Shown: one piece after another, positions 1 to 7,246 of the stretch
Layout: every line of letters begins with the position of its first letter
How positions within the stretch are numbered: the first letter of the stretch is position 1
Assembly (NCBI GenBank): GCA_022508735.1
Contig: JAFLUQ010000038.1
Location: 1 to 16,333 of the forward strand
DNA from: Oscillospiraceae bacterium
GTDB taxonomy: Bacteria; Bacillota; Clostridia; UMGS1883
Direction: 5' to 3'
DNA: 16,333 nucleotides
Position numbers and translations under genes: made by a program
The notes under the pieces: generated by a model
Database searches by the model: none
Seen by the model: only the letters and a program-made list of their open reading frames with translations
What the model was told of the DNA's origin: nothing

Positions 1-451
1 CGTAGTGGGCGCGGAGCAGCACGGGCACCATGCCTGCCTGCCAGTCGTTGCAGTGGAGGATATCCGGGAAGAAGTCCACCACCTGAAGCATGGCGAGCAC
101 AGCCTTGTCAAAGAAAGCAAAGCGTTCTATATCCTCGTGGATGGGGCCATAGATGGTAGGACTGCCGAAGTAGAATTCGTTGTCGATAAAGTAGTATATA
201 ACTCCGTCGCGCTTAAGTTCAAATATACCGCAATACTGGCTGCGCCAGTTCATCTTTATATAAATGTGATCGATGTAGCGCATTTCGTCCTTGTATTGCT
301 GGGGAATAGCGCCGTACTTGGGCAGGATGACTCTTGCATCGCAGCCCTTCTGATTAAGAATTTTGGGAAGGGCGCCCACAACGTCGCCTAAGCCTCCGGT
401 CTTGACAAAGGGAACACATTCGCTGGTCACAAATAAGATTTTTTTACTCAT
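1..451 (-). CDS. glgA: Glycogen synthase GlgA (ADP-glucose dependent), 3' part outside window
   Basis: Transfers glucose from ADP-glucose to the non-reducing end of an alpha-1,4-glucan in the cytoplasm (GT5 family). Only the first 150 codons are present; the gene runs off the left edge. Seen: an N-terminal Rossmann start ending in VTSECVPFVKTGGLGDV, where K17-T-G-G-L is the ADP-glucose binding motif of bacterial starch/glycogen synthases, followed by the family's CNDWQ stretch near residue 138. The start is an ATG at 449-451 preceded by ACAGGAGAG about 8 bases upstream. It is the last visible gene of the glgB-glgC-glgD-glgA run and lies 64 bases after glgD, with a strong hairpin in that gap. 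Family assignment is secure; completeness cannot be judged. Confidence 0.95.
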   Translation of the reverse strand, partial: MSKKILFVTSECVPFVKTGGLGDVVGALPKILNQKGCDARVILPKYGAIPQQYKDEMRYIDHIYIKMNWRSQYCGIFELKRDGVIYYFIDNEFYFGSPTIYGPIHEDIERFAFFDKAVLAMLQVVDFFPDILHCNDWQAGMVPVLLRAHY

Positions 452-476
452 AAGTCACTCTCCTGTAATTGTGGAT

Positions 477-505
477 ACAGGGGGAACCGTTCGGGCTCCC
501 CCTGT
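477..505 (-). other. Perfect 9-bp stem-loop between glgD and glgA
   Basis: Arms ACAGGGGGA (477-485) and TCCCCCTGT (497-505) are exact reverse complements around an 11-base loop that can itself partly pair. In the transcribed (minus) direction it is not followed by a U-run, so it is not a standard intrinsic terminator there; a T-run (512-517) follows only on the plus strand, where no gene is present. Known hairpins in such positions act as processing or stability elements or modulate expression of the next gene; which applies here is inference. Confidence 0.6.
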
Positions 506-515
506 GAATACTTTT

Positions 516-1646
516 TTATATCATGGTACGTTTTGGCAAAATAACCGGATAATTCGGCTGGCCGATGAGCCTCTTGTTGGGGCGAAGGGTGCACTCCTTG
601 TCGATGACTACGTTTTCAAGGTCGCAATTCTCGTTTATGACCGTATTCTGCATGATGATGCTGTTGCGCACTACCGTGCCCTTGCCGATGTTAACGCCGC
701 GGAAGATGATGGAGTTCTCAACCTGTCCGTCGATATGGCAGCCGTCGGCAATAAGAGAATCACTGACAGCAGAGTTTTCACCGTAGCGGGTGGGAACCTG
801 GTCCTTTACCTTGGTGTAGATGAGGTTTTCGCCTCCAAAGAGCTGCCGGCGGATATCGTCGTCCAGCATGAGCATGTTGTTGTCGTAGTAGCTCTTGATG
901 CTGTCAACACGGCCCACAAAGCCCTTGTGCTCATAGGCGTAGATGTTAAGGTTCTGAAGATTGCCGAGGAGCACGTCGCGGATAAAGTCGTGGTTGCCCT
1001 TGGCGTGAGCCTCCTCTATCATGGAAATAAGGCGGGTGCGCTCAACTATGTATATGCCCATGCCGCTGTAGCAGGTCTTGGGGCTCTTGGGGTTGTGCTC
1101 TATGCCGATCACGCGGCCGTCATCATTTATCTCATATACCGTGGTGCGGCTGAGCTGCTCGGGTTTATCGGTGAGTCTGTGGTATACCACAGTGAGGTCG
1201 GCCTCGGTTTCCTTGTGGAAGTTCAGAAGCTCCTCAAAGGTGGTGTTGAACACCAGATTGCCGCCGGAGATAAGCACGTAGCTCTGACGGCTGCGGCGCA
1301 GATGTGTCATAACGCTGTACAGGAGGTCCACATTACCGCCGTTGGGGCCAATGCCAAGGCCCATGTCGCCGCCCCTGATATAGGGCGGCAGGAAGAACAG
1401 GCCGTAGGTCTTTCTGTTCAGATCCCAGGCGTTGCCGTTGCCAACATGATCCATGAGGGACGAATAGTTGAACAGCGTGGTTACGCCGACGTTGATTATT
1501 CCAGAATTCACCATGTTAGACAGGATGAAGTCGATGAGTCTGTAGCGCCCGGCAAAGGGCAGGGCGGCTACAGAACGTATATCCGTAAGTTCGTTCAGGC
1601 GGATTTCAGGGTTTTCCGCCAGTATAATACCCATTGTATCCTTCAT
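516..1646 (-). CDS. glgD: GlgD, non-catalytic-type partner of ADP-glucose pyrophosphorylase
   Basis: 376 residues, related to GlgC and usual in length for Firmicutes GlgD. The fold markers are present: AGRYRLIDFILSNM (32-45), GNAWDLNR (71-78), FFLPPY (84-89) and a C-terminal left-handed beta-helix region with repeated hexapeptides (NSIIF, NSIIM). The active-site signatures are eroded: the nucleotide-binding GGxGxRL loop of GlgC is replaced by ENPEIRL (11-17), and the catalytic SGDHIY segment by SGGNLVF (127-133). In studied Firmicutes GlgD forms a heteromer with GlgC and modulates its activity; I infer that role here. It starts at an ATG with GGAAGGAGC upstream and lies 19 bases after the glgC stop, in the same operon. 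Annotation as a stand-alone active enzyme is unlikely to be correct. Confidence 0.95.
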   Translation of the reverse strand: MKDTMGIILAENPEIRLNELTDIRSVAALPFAGRYRLIDFILSNMVNSGIINVGVTTLFNYSSLMDHVGNGNAWDLNRKTYGLFFLPPYIRGGDMGLGIGPNGGNVDLLYSVMTHLRRSRQSYVLISGGNLVFNTTFEELLNFHKETEADLTVVYHRLTDKPEQLSRTTVYEINDDGRVIGIEHNPKSPKTCYSGMGIYIVERTRLISMIEEAHAKGNHDFIRDVLLGNLQNLNIYAYEHKGFVGRVDSIKSYYDNNMLMLDDDIRRQLFGGENLIYTKVKDQVPTRYGENSAVSDSLIADGCHIDGQVENSIIFRGVNIGKGTVVRNSIIMQNTVINENCDLENVVIDKECTLRPNKRLIGQPNYPVILPKRTMI

Positions 1647-1665
1647 TGTTATCAGCTCCTTCCGA

Positions 1666-2877
1666 TTATATGGATTCCTTGACCATGGCGTTGATGCCTA
1701 TCTTTGTGCCTTCTGAGATAACAAGGCCGCCGCCGATAAGGCTGATGTCGTCCGAGCAGTATTTGCTCTTATAGCAGTCTTCACCAATAGTCTTGTCACC
1801 GATGGTGCAGCTGTTGGAAATGACGGTCTCGTTGCCTATTATGGTCTTGGAAATGACGCAGTTCTCGCCTATTACGGCGCCGGGGAAGATAATAGAGTCC
1901 TCCACTATCGCGCCGCGGCCCACCTTAACGCCCTCGAAGAGTATCGAGTGCTTTACGGTGCCGTAAATCTCACAGCCCTCGGTTACGGCAGAGTTAATGA
2001 TCTGTGCGCCCTTGGCCGCGTAGTGCGGGGGCTTAACGGGATTGCGGGAGAAAATTCTCCAGGAGCTGTCGTCGATCTCAAATATGGGCGGATCGGCGAT
2101 GATGTCCATATTTGCTTCCCAAAGGCTCTGCACTGTACCCACGTCCTTCCAGTAGCCCTGGAAGCCATAGGCGTAGAGAGCCTCGGAGTTGTTGAGCATT
2201 TCGGGAATGATATTTTTACCGAAGTCGTTGCTGCTCTCAGGGTTGCGTTCGTCCATTGTCAGGTAGCGCTTGAGCACCGGCCAGCTGAACACGTAGATGC
2301 CCATTGAAGCCAGATTGCTCTTGGGCTCTGCGGGCTTTTCGGCGAACTCTGTGATGTGGCTCTCGCCATCGGCAGTGAGTATGCCGAAGCGGCTGGCCTC
2401 TTCCCAGGGAACCTCGATAACGGCCACTGTGGCGTCGGCACCCTTCTGCTCATGGAATCTGATCATCTCATCGTAATTCATCTTATAGATGTGGTCGCCC
2501 GAGAGAATGAGCACGTACTTGGGGTTGAACTTATCGATAAACTCGATGTTCTGATATATGGCGTTGGCCGTACCCTTGTACCACTCGCCGCTCTCCGCCT
2601 TTTGATAGGGCGGGAGCACATAGATGCCGCCTGAGTTACGGTTCAGATCCCAGGGGTTGCCGCTGCCGATATAGGTGTTAAGCTCAAGGGGCTGATACTG
2701 AGTCAGCACGCCAACTGTGTCTATACCCGAATGAGCGCAGTTGCTGAGCGCGAAGTCAATTATGCGGTACTTTCCGCCGAAGGGCACAGCAGGCTTGGCG
2801 ACTGTTGTCGTCAGCACGCCCAGACGGCTACCCTGGCCGCCGGCCAGTATCATTGCCACACAATCTGTTGATATCAT
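1666..2877 (-). CDS. glgC: Glucose-1-phosphate adenylyltransferase (ADP-glucose pyrophosphorylase)
   Basis: Makes ADP-glucose and pyrophosphate from ATP and glucose-1-phosphate, the committed step of bacterial glycogen synthesis. The 403 residues show an intact catalytic set: LAGGQGSRLG (11-20), KPAVPFGGKYRIIDF (28-42), YKGTANA (100-106), SGDHIYKMNY (126-135) with the metal-binding Asp128, and EFAEKP (177-182), whose Lys is the glucose-1-phosphate contact. The C-terminal third is a left-handed beta-helix of the kind involved in oligomerisation. Its ATG overlaps the glgB stop by four bases (ATGA), indicating translational coupling, and AAAGGATG in the glgB end serves as ribosome binding site. 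With glgD following directly, a GlgC/GlgD heteromer is expected. Residues for allosteric effector specificity cannot be read with confidence. Confidence 0.97.
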   Translation of the reverse strand: MISTDCVAMILAGGQGSRLGVLTTTVAKPAVPFGGKYRIIDFALSNCAHSGIDTVGVLTQYQPLELNTYIGSGNPWDLNRNSGGIYVLPPYQKAESGEWYKGTANAIYQNIEFIDKFNPKYVLILSGDHIYKMNYDEMIRFHEQKGADATVAVIEVPWEEASRFGILTADGESHITEFAEKPAEPKSNLASMGIYVFSWPVLKRYLTMDERNPESSNDFGKNIIPEMLNNSEALYAYGFQGYWKDVGTVQSLWEANMDIIADPPIFEIDDSSWRIFSRNPVKPPHYAAKGAQIINSAVTEGCEIYGTVKHSILFEGVKVGRGAIVEDSIIFPGAVIGENCVISKTIIGNETVISNSCTIGDKTIGEDCYKSKYCSDDISLIGGGLVISEGTKIGINAMVKESI

Positions 2878-4835
2878 ACAATATCATCCTTTCTGTTTGT
2901 TTTCTGTTTTTTTTCCGGAGTCGTTCTCTTGAGGTATATGGCGCTCATAGGCGGAAGATCAACATCGATGGAATACTCCATGTTGTCAATGGGCTTTTTA
3001 TAGCTCCTGACAACTCCGATTCGCTGGTCGTTCCCGCCGAATTCGGCCCATGCCGATGAGAACATCTCCTTATAGTCGCCGCGCTTGGGTACGCCTACGC
3101 GGTATTTTGTATACTCAACCGGAGTGAAGTTGCAGATGACGACCACTTCGTCACGCGCTGCCTTGCCCCGGCGTATAAACGATATCACGCTGCGGTCGGC
3201 ATCGTTGGCGTTTATCCATTGGAAGCCGTCCCAGCTGTTTTCAATTTCGTAAAAGGCCTTGTTGTTAAGATAGAAATGATTAAGCTCTCGAATGAATTTG
3301 TGATATTGGTTATGGGCGGGCAGCTCGAGCAGGTGCCATTCCAGACCCTCGTAGAATCGCCACTCCAAAAATTGAGCGAGCTCGCTGCCCATGAAGTCAA
3401 GCTTTTTGCCCGGGTGGGCCATTTTGTACATCATGAGCGTGCGCAGAGAGTCGAATTTCTGCCCTTCGAGGCCCGACATCTTCCCGATAAGGCTGGCCTT
3501 TCCGTGAACGACCTCATCGTGGGAGAAGGGAAGGATGTAATTTTCACTGAAAGCGTACATCATTGAGAATGTCAGTATCGAATGATTGCCCCGACGGAAG
3601 AAGGGATCCATAGCCATATAGCGGAGCATATCATTCATCCAGCCCATGTTCCACTTGTAGTTAAAGCCGAGACCGCCCTCGTGGGCAGGCTTTGTTACCA
3701 GCGGCCAGGCCGTGGATTCTTCCGCGATCATCAAAGTGTTGGGGAAGCGCCGGAACACGGTTTTATTCAAATTCCTGAGGAATTTTATGGCCTCAAGATT
3801 TTCGTTCTTGCCGTACTTGTTGCGCACCCATTCTGTGCGGGAATAATCAAGGTACAGCATACTGCTGACGGCGTCTACGCGAATGCCGTCAATATGGTAC
3901 TTATCCAACCAGAACATGGCGCTTGATATAAGGAAGGAGATCACCTGATTTTTACCGTAATCGAAAACCAGCGTGCCCCATTCCTTATGCTCGCCAAGAC
4001 GCGGGTCGGCGTACTCATAGGCCGGTGTGCCGTCAAAGAGTCTCAGACCGTGGGCGTCGCGTGGGAAGTGGGCCGGCACCCAGTCAAGGATGACTGCGAT
4101 CCCGGCGTCATGAAGCTTGTTCACGAAGTACATAAAGTCCTTCGGTTCGCCATAGCGGGCTGTAACGGCGAAGTAGCCGGTTACCTGATAGCCCCAGCTG
4201 CCGTCAAAGGGGTACTCGGATATGGGCATGAGCTCCAAGTGTGTGTAGCCCATGTCCGCAAGGTAGGGCGCCAGCTCGTCGGCCAGCTCGCGGAAGTTAT
4301 AGAAGCTGCCGTCCTCGTGCTGCTTCCAGCTTCCGGCGTGCATCTCGTATATTAGCATGGGCTTATCGTAGGGGGCGGTGGTGAGCTTTTTCTCTATCCA
4401 CTTGTTGTCGGTCCACTCAAAGCCGTTTATGTCATAGGTGACGCTGGCGGTCTCAGGCCGGAGCTGACAGCGGTATCCGCAGGGGTCGGCCTTATATAAG
4501 AGTTCGCCGGCCTTGGTCCTTATGCAGTATTTATAATTCTGCCCGTCTTCCGCGTCTTTTATGAAAATATGCCATATGCCCGTGTCGCCTTGGGGGAACA
4601 TATATGACGCCTCGGTGTCCCAGCCGTTGAAATCGCCGACTACGCTCACCGCCTCCGCATTGGGCGCCCAGACGGCAAAGCTGTAGCCCGGGATGCCGAA
4701 GAGGTCGGTCTTGTGAGCGCCGAGAAAATCGTAACAGTTAAAGCTCTTCCCCTCGTTGTACAGATACAGCGAGAAGCTGTCAAGATACGGATTTGTCGGC
4801 GCGGTATTTTCAGGGGTTTGCTTGTTCATTGGCAT
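2874..4835 (-). CDS. glgB: 1,4-alpha-glucan branching enzyme (GH13)
   Basis: Cuts an alpha-1,4-glucan and rejoins the piece as an alpha-1,6 branch. The 653 residues comprise an N-terminal carbohydrate-binding module 48 (about 36-125, with VWAPNA and VGDFNGWD), the GH13 barrel, and a C-terminal beta domain. The four GH13 regions are visible: DWVPAHFP (251-258), DGIRVDAVSSM (316-326) with nucleophile Asp321, MIAEEST (369-375) holding the acid/base Glu, and FSHDEVVHG (437-445) with Asp440. It heads the operon and shares four bases with glgC. The start at 4835 has AGAAAGG five bases upstream; a second in-frame ATG at 4829 is nearly as good and would lose two residues. No truncation or missing catalytic residue. 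Confidence 0.97.
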   Translation of the reverse strand: MPMNKQTPENTAPTNPYLDSFSLYLYNEGKSFNCYDFLGAHKTDLFGIPGYSFAVWAPNAEAVSVVGDFNGWDTEASYMFPQGDTGIWHIFIKDAEDGQNYKYCIRTKAGELLYKADPCGYRCQLRPETASVTYDINGFEWTDNKWIEKKLTTAPYDKPMLIYEMHAGSWKQHEDGSFYNFRELADELAPYLADMGYTHLELMPISEYPFDGSWGYQVTGYFAVTARYGEPKDFMYFVNKLHDAGIAVILDWVPAHFPRDAHGLRLFDGTPAYEYADPRLGEHKEWGTLVFDYGKNQVISFLISSAMFWLDKYHIDGIRVDAVSSMLYLDYSRTEWVRNKYGKNENLEAIKFLRNLNKTVFRRFPNTLMIAEESTAWPLVTKPAHEGGLGFNYKWNMGWMNDMLRYMAMDPFFRRGNHSILTFSMMYAFSENYILPFSHDEVVHGKASLIGKMSGLEGQKFDSLRTLMMYKMAHPGKKLDFMGSELAQFLEWRFYEGLEWHLLELPAHNQYHKFIRELNHFYLNNKAFYEIENSWDGFQWINANDADRSVISFIRRGKAARDEVVVICNFTPVEYTKYRVGVPKRGDYKEMFSSAWAEFGGNDQRIGVVRSYKKPIDNMEYSIDVDLPPMSAIYLKRTTPEKKQKTNRKDDIV

Positions 4836-4859
4836 CCATGCCTTTCTATGTGTAAATTA

Positions 4860-4931
4860 GCGGGCCTGTCCCGCACATTGGGATACAATCCTTTATATTA
4901 CTATTTTAACAAATATTTTTGAAATAGTCAA
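4860..4931 (-). promoter_or_regulatory. Sigma-A promoter and leader of the glg operon
   Basis: On the minus strand, TTGACT (4926-4931) is followed by exactly 17 bases and TAAAAT (4903-4908). A-rich tracts directly upstream (4932-4975) could act as an UP element. Initiation near 4896 would give a leader of about 60 bases carrying a small GCGGG/CCCGC hairpin (4860-4874) before the glgB ribosome binding site. The hairpin is too short to call a riboswitch or attenuator. Promoter assignment is from consensus match only. Confidence 0.7.
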
Positions 4932-5082
4932 ATGTTTTTAATAAGTTTTGCACAATTTTTTTTATTTTTTTGCAAATTTATTGATCGGCAAATGGTATGA
5001 AAGAAGAAATTTGTGTTATTGGAAGGATTTTTGGCTTTTTTGTGGAATAAAAAATAGATAAAATTTTATTGGAGAGTTGTGT
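4932..5082. other. AT-rich divergent intergenic region
   Basis: This stretch between the divergent glgB and C_GCAxxG genes is strongly AT-rich, with long T-runs on the plus strand (about 4945-4971) and A/T tracts up to the downstream ribosome binding site. I could not find a plus-strand -35/-10 pair with acceptable spacing; TAAAAT at 5059-5064 lacks a -35 partner and lies too close to the start codon. The plus-strand operon promoter is therefore unresolved. Confidence 0.5.
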
Positions 5083-5526
5083 ATGAACAGGGATGAAAAG
5101 GGGAAAGAACTGTTTGAATCGGGAATGAACTGCTCTCAGGCCGTGCTGCTGGCCTATGAGGACGAGCTGAATGTTGACCGCGGCGCGCTGCTGCGTATAG
5201 GCGCGTCATTCGGCGGCGGCATGGGAAGGCTGCGGGAGGTCTGCGGTGCGGTCAGCGGAATATTCGCTGTGGCCGGTCTGCTGCAAGGCCCTGAGGACCC
5301 CGCTGATCGTGAGGCAAAGGCCGCTCACTATAAGCTTATTCAGGAATTGGCCGCAAAATTCAGAGAAAAGAACGGCTCCATAATTTGCCGGGAGCTTTTG
5401 GGGCTGCGAGCCGCCGAAAACTCCCCTGTTCCCGAAGAGCGGACCGTGGAATACTACAGTCGGCGGCCCTGCGTTAAATATATCATGAGCGCCATAGAAA
5501 TATTGGAGGAGCAAAGGAATGTTTAA
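5083..5526 (+). CDS. C_GCAxxG_C_C family protein (four conserved cysteines)
   Basis: A 147-residue cytoplasmic protein of the family named for its spaced cysteine pattern. Seen: Cys17 in MNCSQAVLLAY, Cys54 in the core VCGAVSG preceded by the glycine-rich GASFGGGMG, Cys102 in IICRELLG, and Cys130 in RRPCVKY. The biochemical role of the family is not established; the cysteines suggest redox or metal/cluster binding, which is inference. I chose the ATG at 5083 with GGAGAG six bases upstream; an in-frame TTG at 5077 would lie against that ribosome binding site. Its last eight bases overlap the next gene, an ABC exporter subunit, so the two are probably translated together. No signal peptide or membrane segment. 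Confidence 0.9.
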   Translation: MNRDEKGKELFESGMNCSQAVLLAYEDELNVDRGALLRIGASFGGGMGRLREVCGAVSGIFAVAGLLQGPEDPADREAKAAHYKLIQELAAKFREKNGSIICRELLGLRAAENSPVPEERTVEYYSRRPCVKYIMSAIEILEEQRNV

Positions 5527-7246
5527 GCTGCTGAAATATATGGGAAGCTACAAAAAGGAGACCGTGCTCGCGCCGCTTTTTAAGATGCTCGAGGCCTTTT
5601 TTGAGCTGTTGGTGCCGTTGGTCATGGCGGCGATAATTGACGTCGGTATCAAGAATAACGACCTCGGGTATATAGTGAGACTCTGCCTGCTTATGGCCGC
5701 TTTGGGGCTCATAGGTCTAAGCTGCTCAATAACAGCTCAGTTTTTTGCGGCCAGAGCCGCGGTGGGCTTTGTAGCCAAGCTCCGCCACGCTCTGCTTAAG
5801 CACGTGCAGTGCCTGTCATATACCGAGCTTGACACTCTCGGCTCAGACAGGCTCATAACCGGCATGACCAGCGACATCAATCAGGTGCAAAACGGCGTCA
5901 ATCTCGTGCTGCGTCTGTTTTTGCGCTCGCCGGTGGTGGTGTTTGGCGCAATGATCATGGCCTTTACGATAGACGTGCCTTCAGCGATGGTTTTTGCCGT
6001 GACTATACCGGCGCTGTCGGTGGTGGTGTTCGGCATAATGTTAGTGAGCATACCGTTGTATAAAAAGGTGCAGGCCGCCCTTGATAAGGTGCTTGGCTCG
6101 GTTCGTGAAGCCCTCGGCGGTGTGAGAGTTATACGCGCCTTTGATCTTGAGGACAGTGAGATCAAGAATTTTAACGAGAAAAACGAAACCCACACTGCTT
6201 TACAGCAGTTTACCGGAAGAATTTCCGGCCTGATGAACCCTGTGACCTACGTTATAGTAAACTTAGCGACCGTGGCTCTCATATACCGCGGCGCGCTGCG
6301 CGTGGATGCAGGCAGCATCACTCAGGGCGAGCTTGTGGCCCTTGTAAACTATATGTCCCAGATACTCATTGAGCTGATAAAGCTGGCAAATCTCATCATT
6401 ACTGTGACCCGTGCCATTGCCTGCGGCAACCGTGTGCAGGCCGTGTTCGAGACCGAAAGCTCTATGCCCAACCTTAAATCGGAGATTCCCGAACCGAAGG
6501 GAGAGTATAGCGTTGAGTTCCTTGATGCATCACTGACCTATAAAAACGCCGGAGCGGAAGCCCTTTCCGGCGTCACCTTCAAGGTGCGCCGCGGTCAGAC
6601 CGTGGGCATAATCGGCGGAACAGGCAGCGGCAAGTCCACATTGGTAAACCTTATTCCGCGGTTTTACGACGCCACGCGGGGAAGAGTGTATATCGACGGC
6701 AGCGACGTGCGGGATTATCCGTTAACGGCCCTGCGTGAAAAGATAGGCGTAGTGCCGCAGAGGGCTGTACTTTTCAAGGGTACGATCCGCTCTAATTTGC
6801 TTTGGGGAAACGAAGACGCCGATGAGGAATCTCTCCGCGAGGCTCTGGAACTGGCTCAGGCGACGGACGTGGCCGCATCCAAGGAGGAGGGCCTCGACGC
6901 TGAAGTCGAGCAGAACGGCCGTAATTTCTCCGGCGGACAGCGGCAGCGGCTCACCATAGCCCGTGCTCTTGTTAAAAAGCCGGAAATACTTATTCTTGAC
7001 GACAGCGCGTCGGCCCTCGATTACGCTACCGAGGCCAGACTGCGCAAATCCCTCCGCTCACTCGGCAATGACCCCACTGTATTTATTGTGTCTCAAAGAA
7101 CGTCCTCCATTCAGCACGCTGACATTATTGTTGTGCTGGATGACGGTGCGGCCGTGGGCATAGGAACTCACGAGGAGCTTTTGAAGAGCTGCGAGGTTTA
7201 TCGGGAAATACACTCCTCACAGTTCGGAAAGGGGGCTGCCGTATGA
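5519..7246 (+). CDS. ABC exporter half-transporter, degenerate-site subunit of a heterodimer
   Basis: 575 residues: a six-helix type IV ABC exporter membrane domain (about 15-300) fused to a nucleotide-binding domain (about 330-570). Walker A is GGTGSGKST (366-374), the Q-loop Gln is 414 and the signature is FSGGQ (470-474). Walker B reads LILDD (491-495): the catalytic Glu is replaced by Asp495. The switch His is replaced by Gln526 (VSQR). This is the pattern of the degenerate subunit in heterodimeric exporters such as TM287/288 and BmrCD. It shares a four-base ATGA overlap with the next gene, its evident partner. Ribosome binding site GGAGGAGCAAAGGA lies inside the preceding gene. The substrate is unknown; family members export drugs, lipids or peptides. 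Confidence 0.93.
   Translation: MFKLLKYMGSYKKETVLAPLFKMLEAFFELLVPLVMAAIIDVGIKNNDLGYIVRLCLLMAALGLIGLSCSITAQFFAARAAVGFVAKLRHALLKHVQCLSYTELDTLGSDRLITGMTSDINQVQNGVNLVLRLFLRSPVVVFGAMIMAFTIDVPSAMVFAVTIPALSVVVFGIMLVSIPLYKKVQAALDKVLGSVREALGGVRVIRAFDLEDSEIKNFNEKNETHTALQQFTGRISGLMNPVTYVIVNLATVALIYRGALRVDAGSITQGELVALVNYMSQILIELIKLANLIITVTRAIACGNRVQAVFETESSMPNLKSEIPEPKGEYSVEFLDASLTYKNAGAEALSGVTFKVRRGQTVGIIGGTGSGKSTLVNLIPRFYDATRGRVYIDGSDVRDYPLTALREKIGVVPQRAVLFKGTIRSNLLWGNEDADEESLREALELAQATDVAASKEEGLDAEVEQNGRNFSGGQRQRLTIARALVKKPEILILDDSASALDYATEARLRKSLRSLGNDPTVFIVSQRTSSIQHADIIVVLDDGAAVGIGTHEELLKSCEVYREIHSSQFGKGAAV

Noticed and set aside
363..1682. Plus-strand open frame of 439 codons opposite glgD
   Set aside because: It is antisense to a clear glgD gene, has no ribosome binding site, and its product is low-complexity (Val/Ala-rich) without any motif. 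Codon bias in glgD explains its openness.
4997..5050. 17-codon open frame upstream of the C_GCAxxG gene, considered as a leader peptide
   Set aside because: No ribosome binding site and no nearby attenuator hairpin; short frames of this kind are expected by chance.
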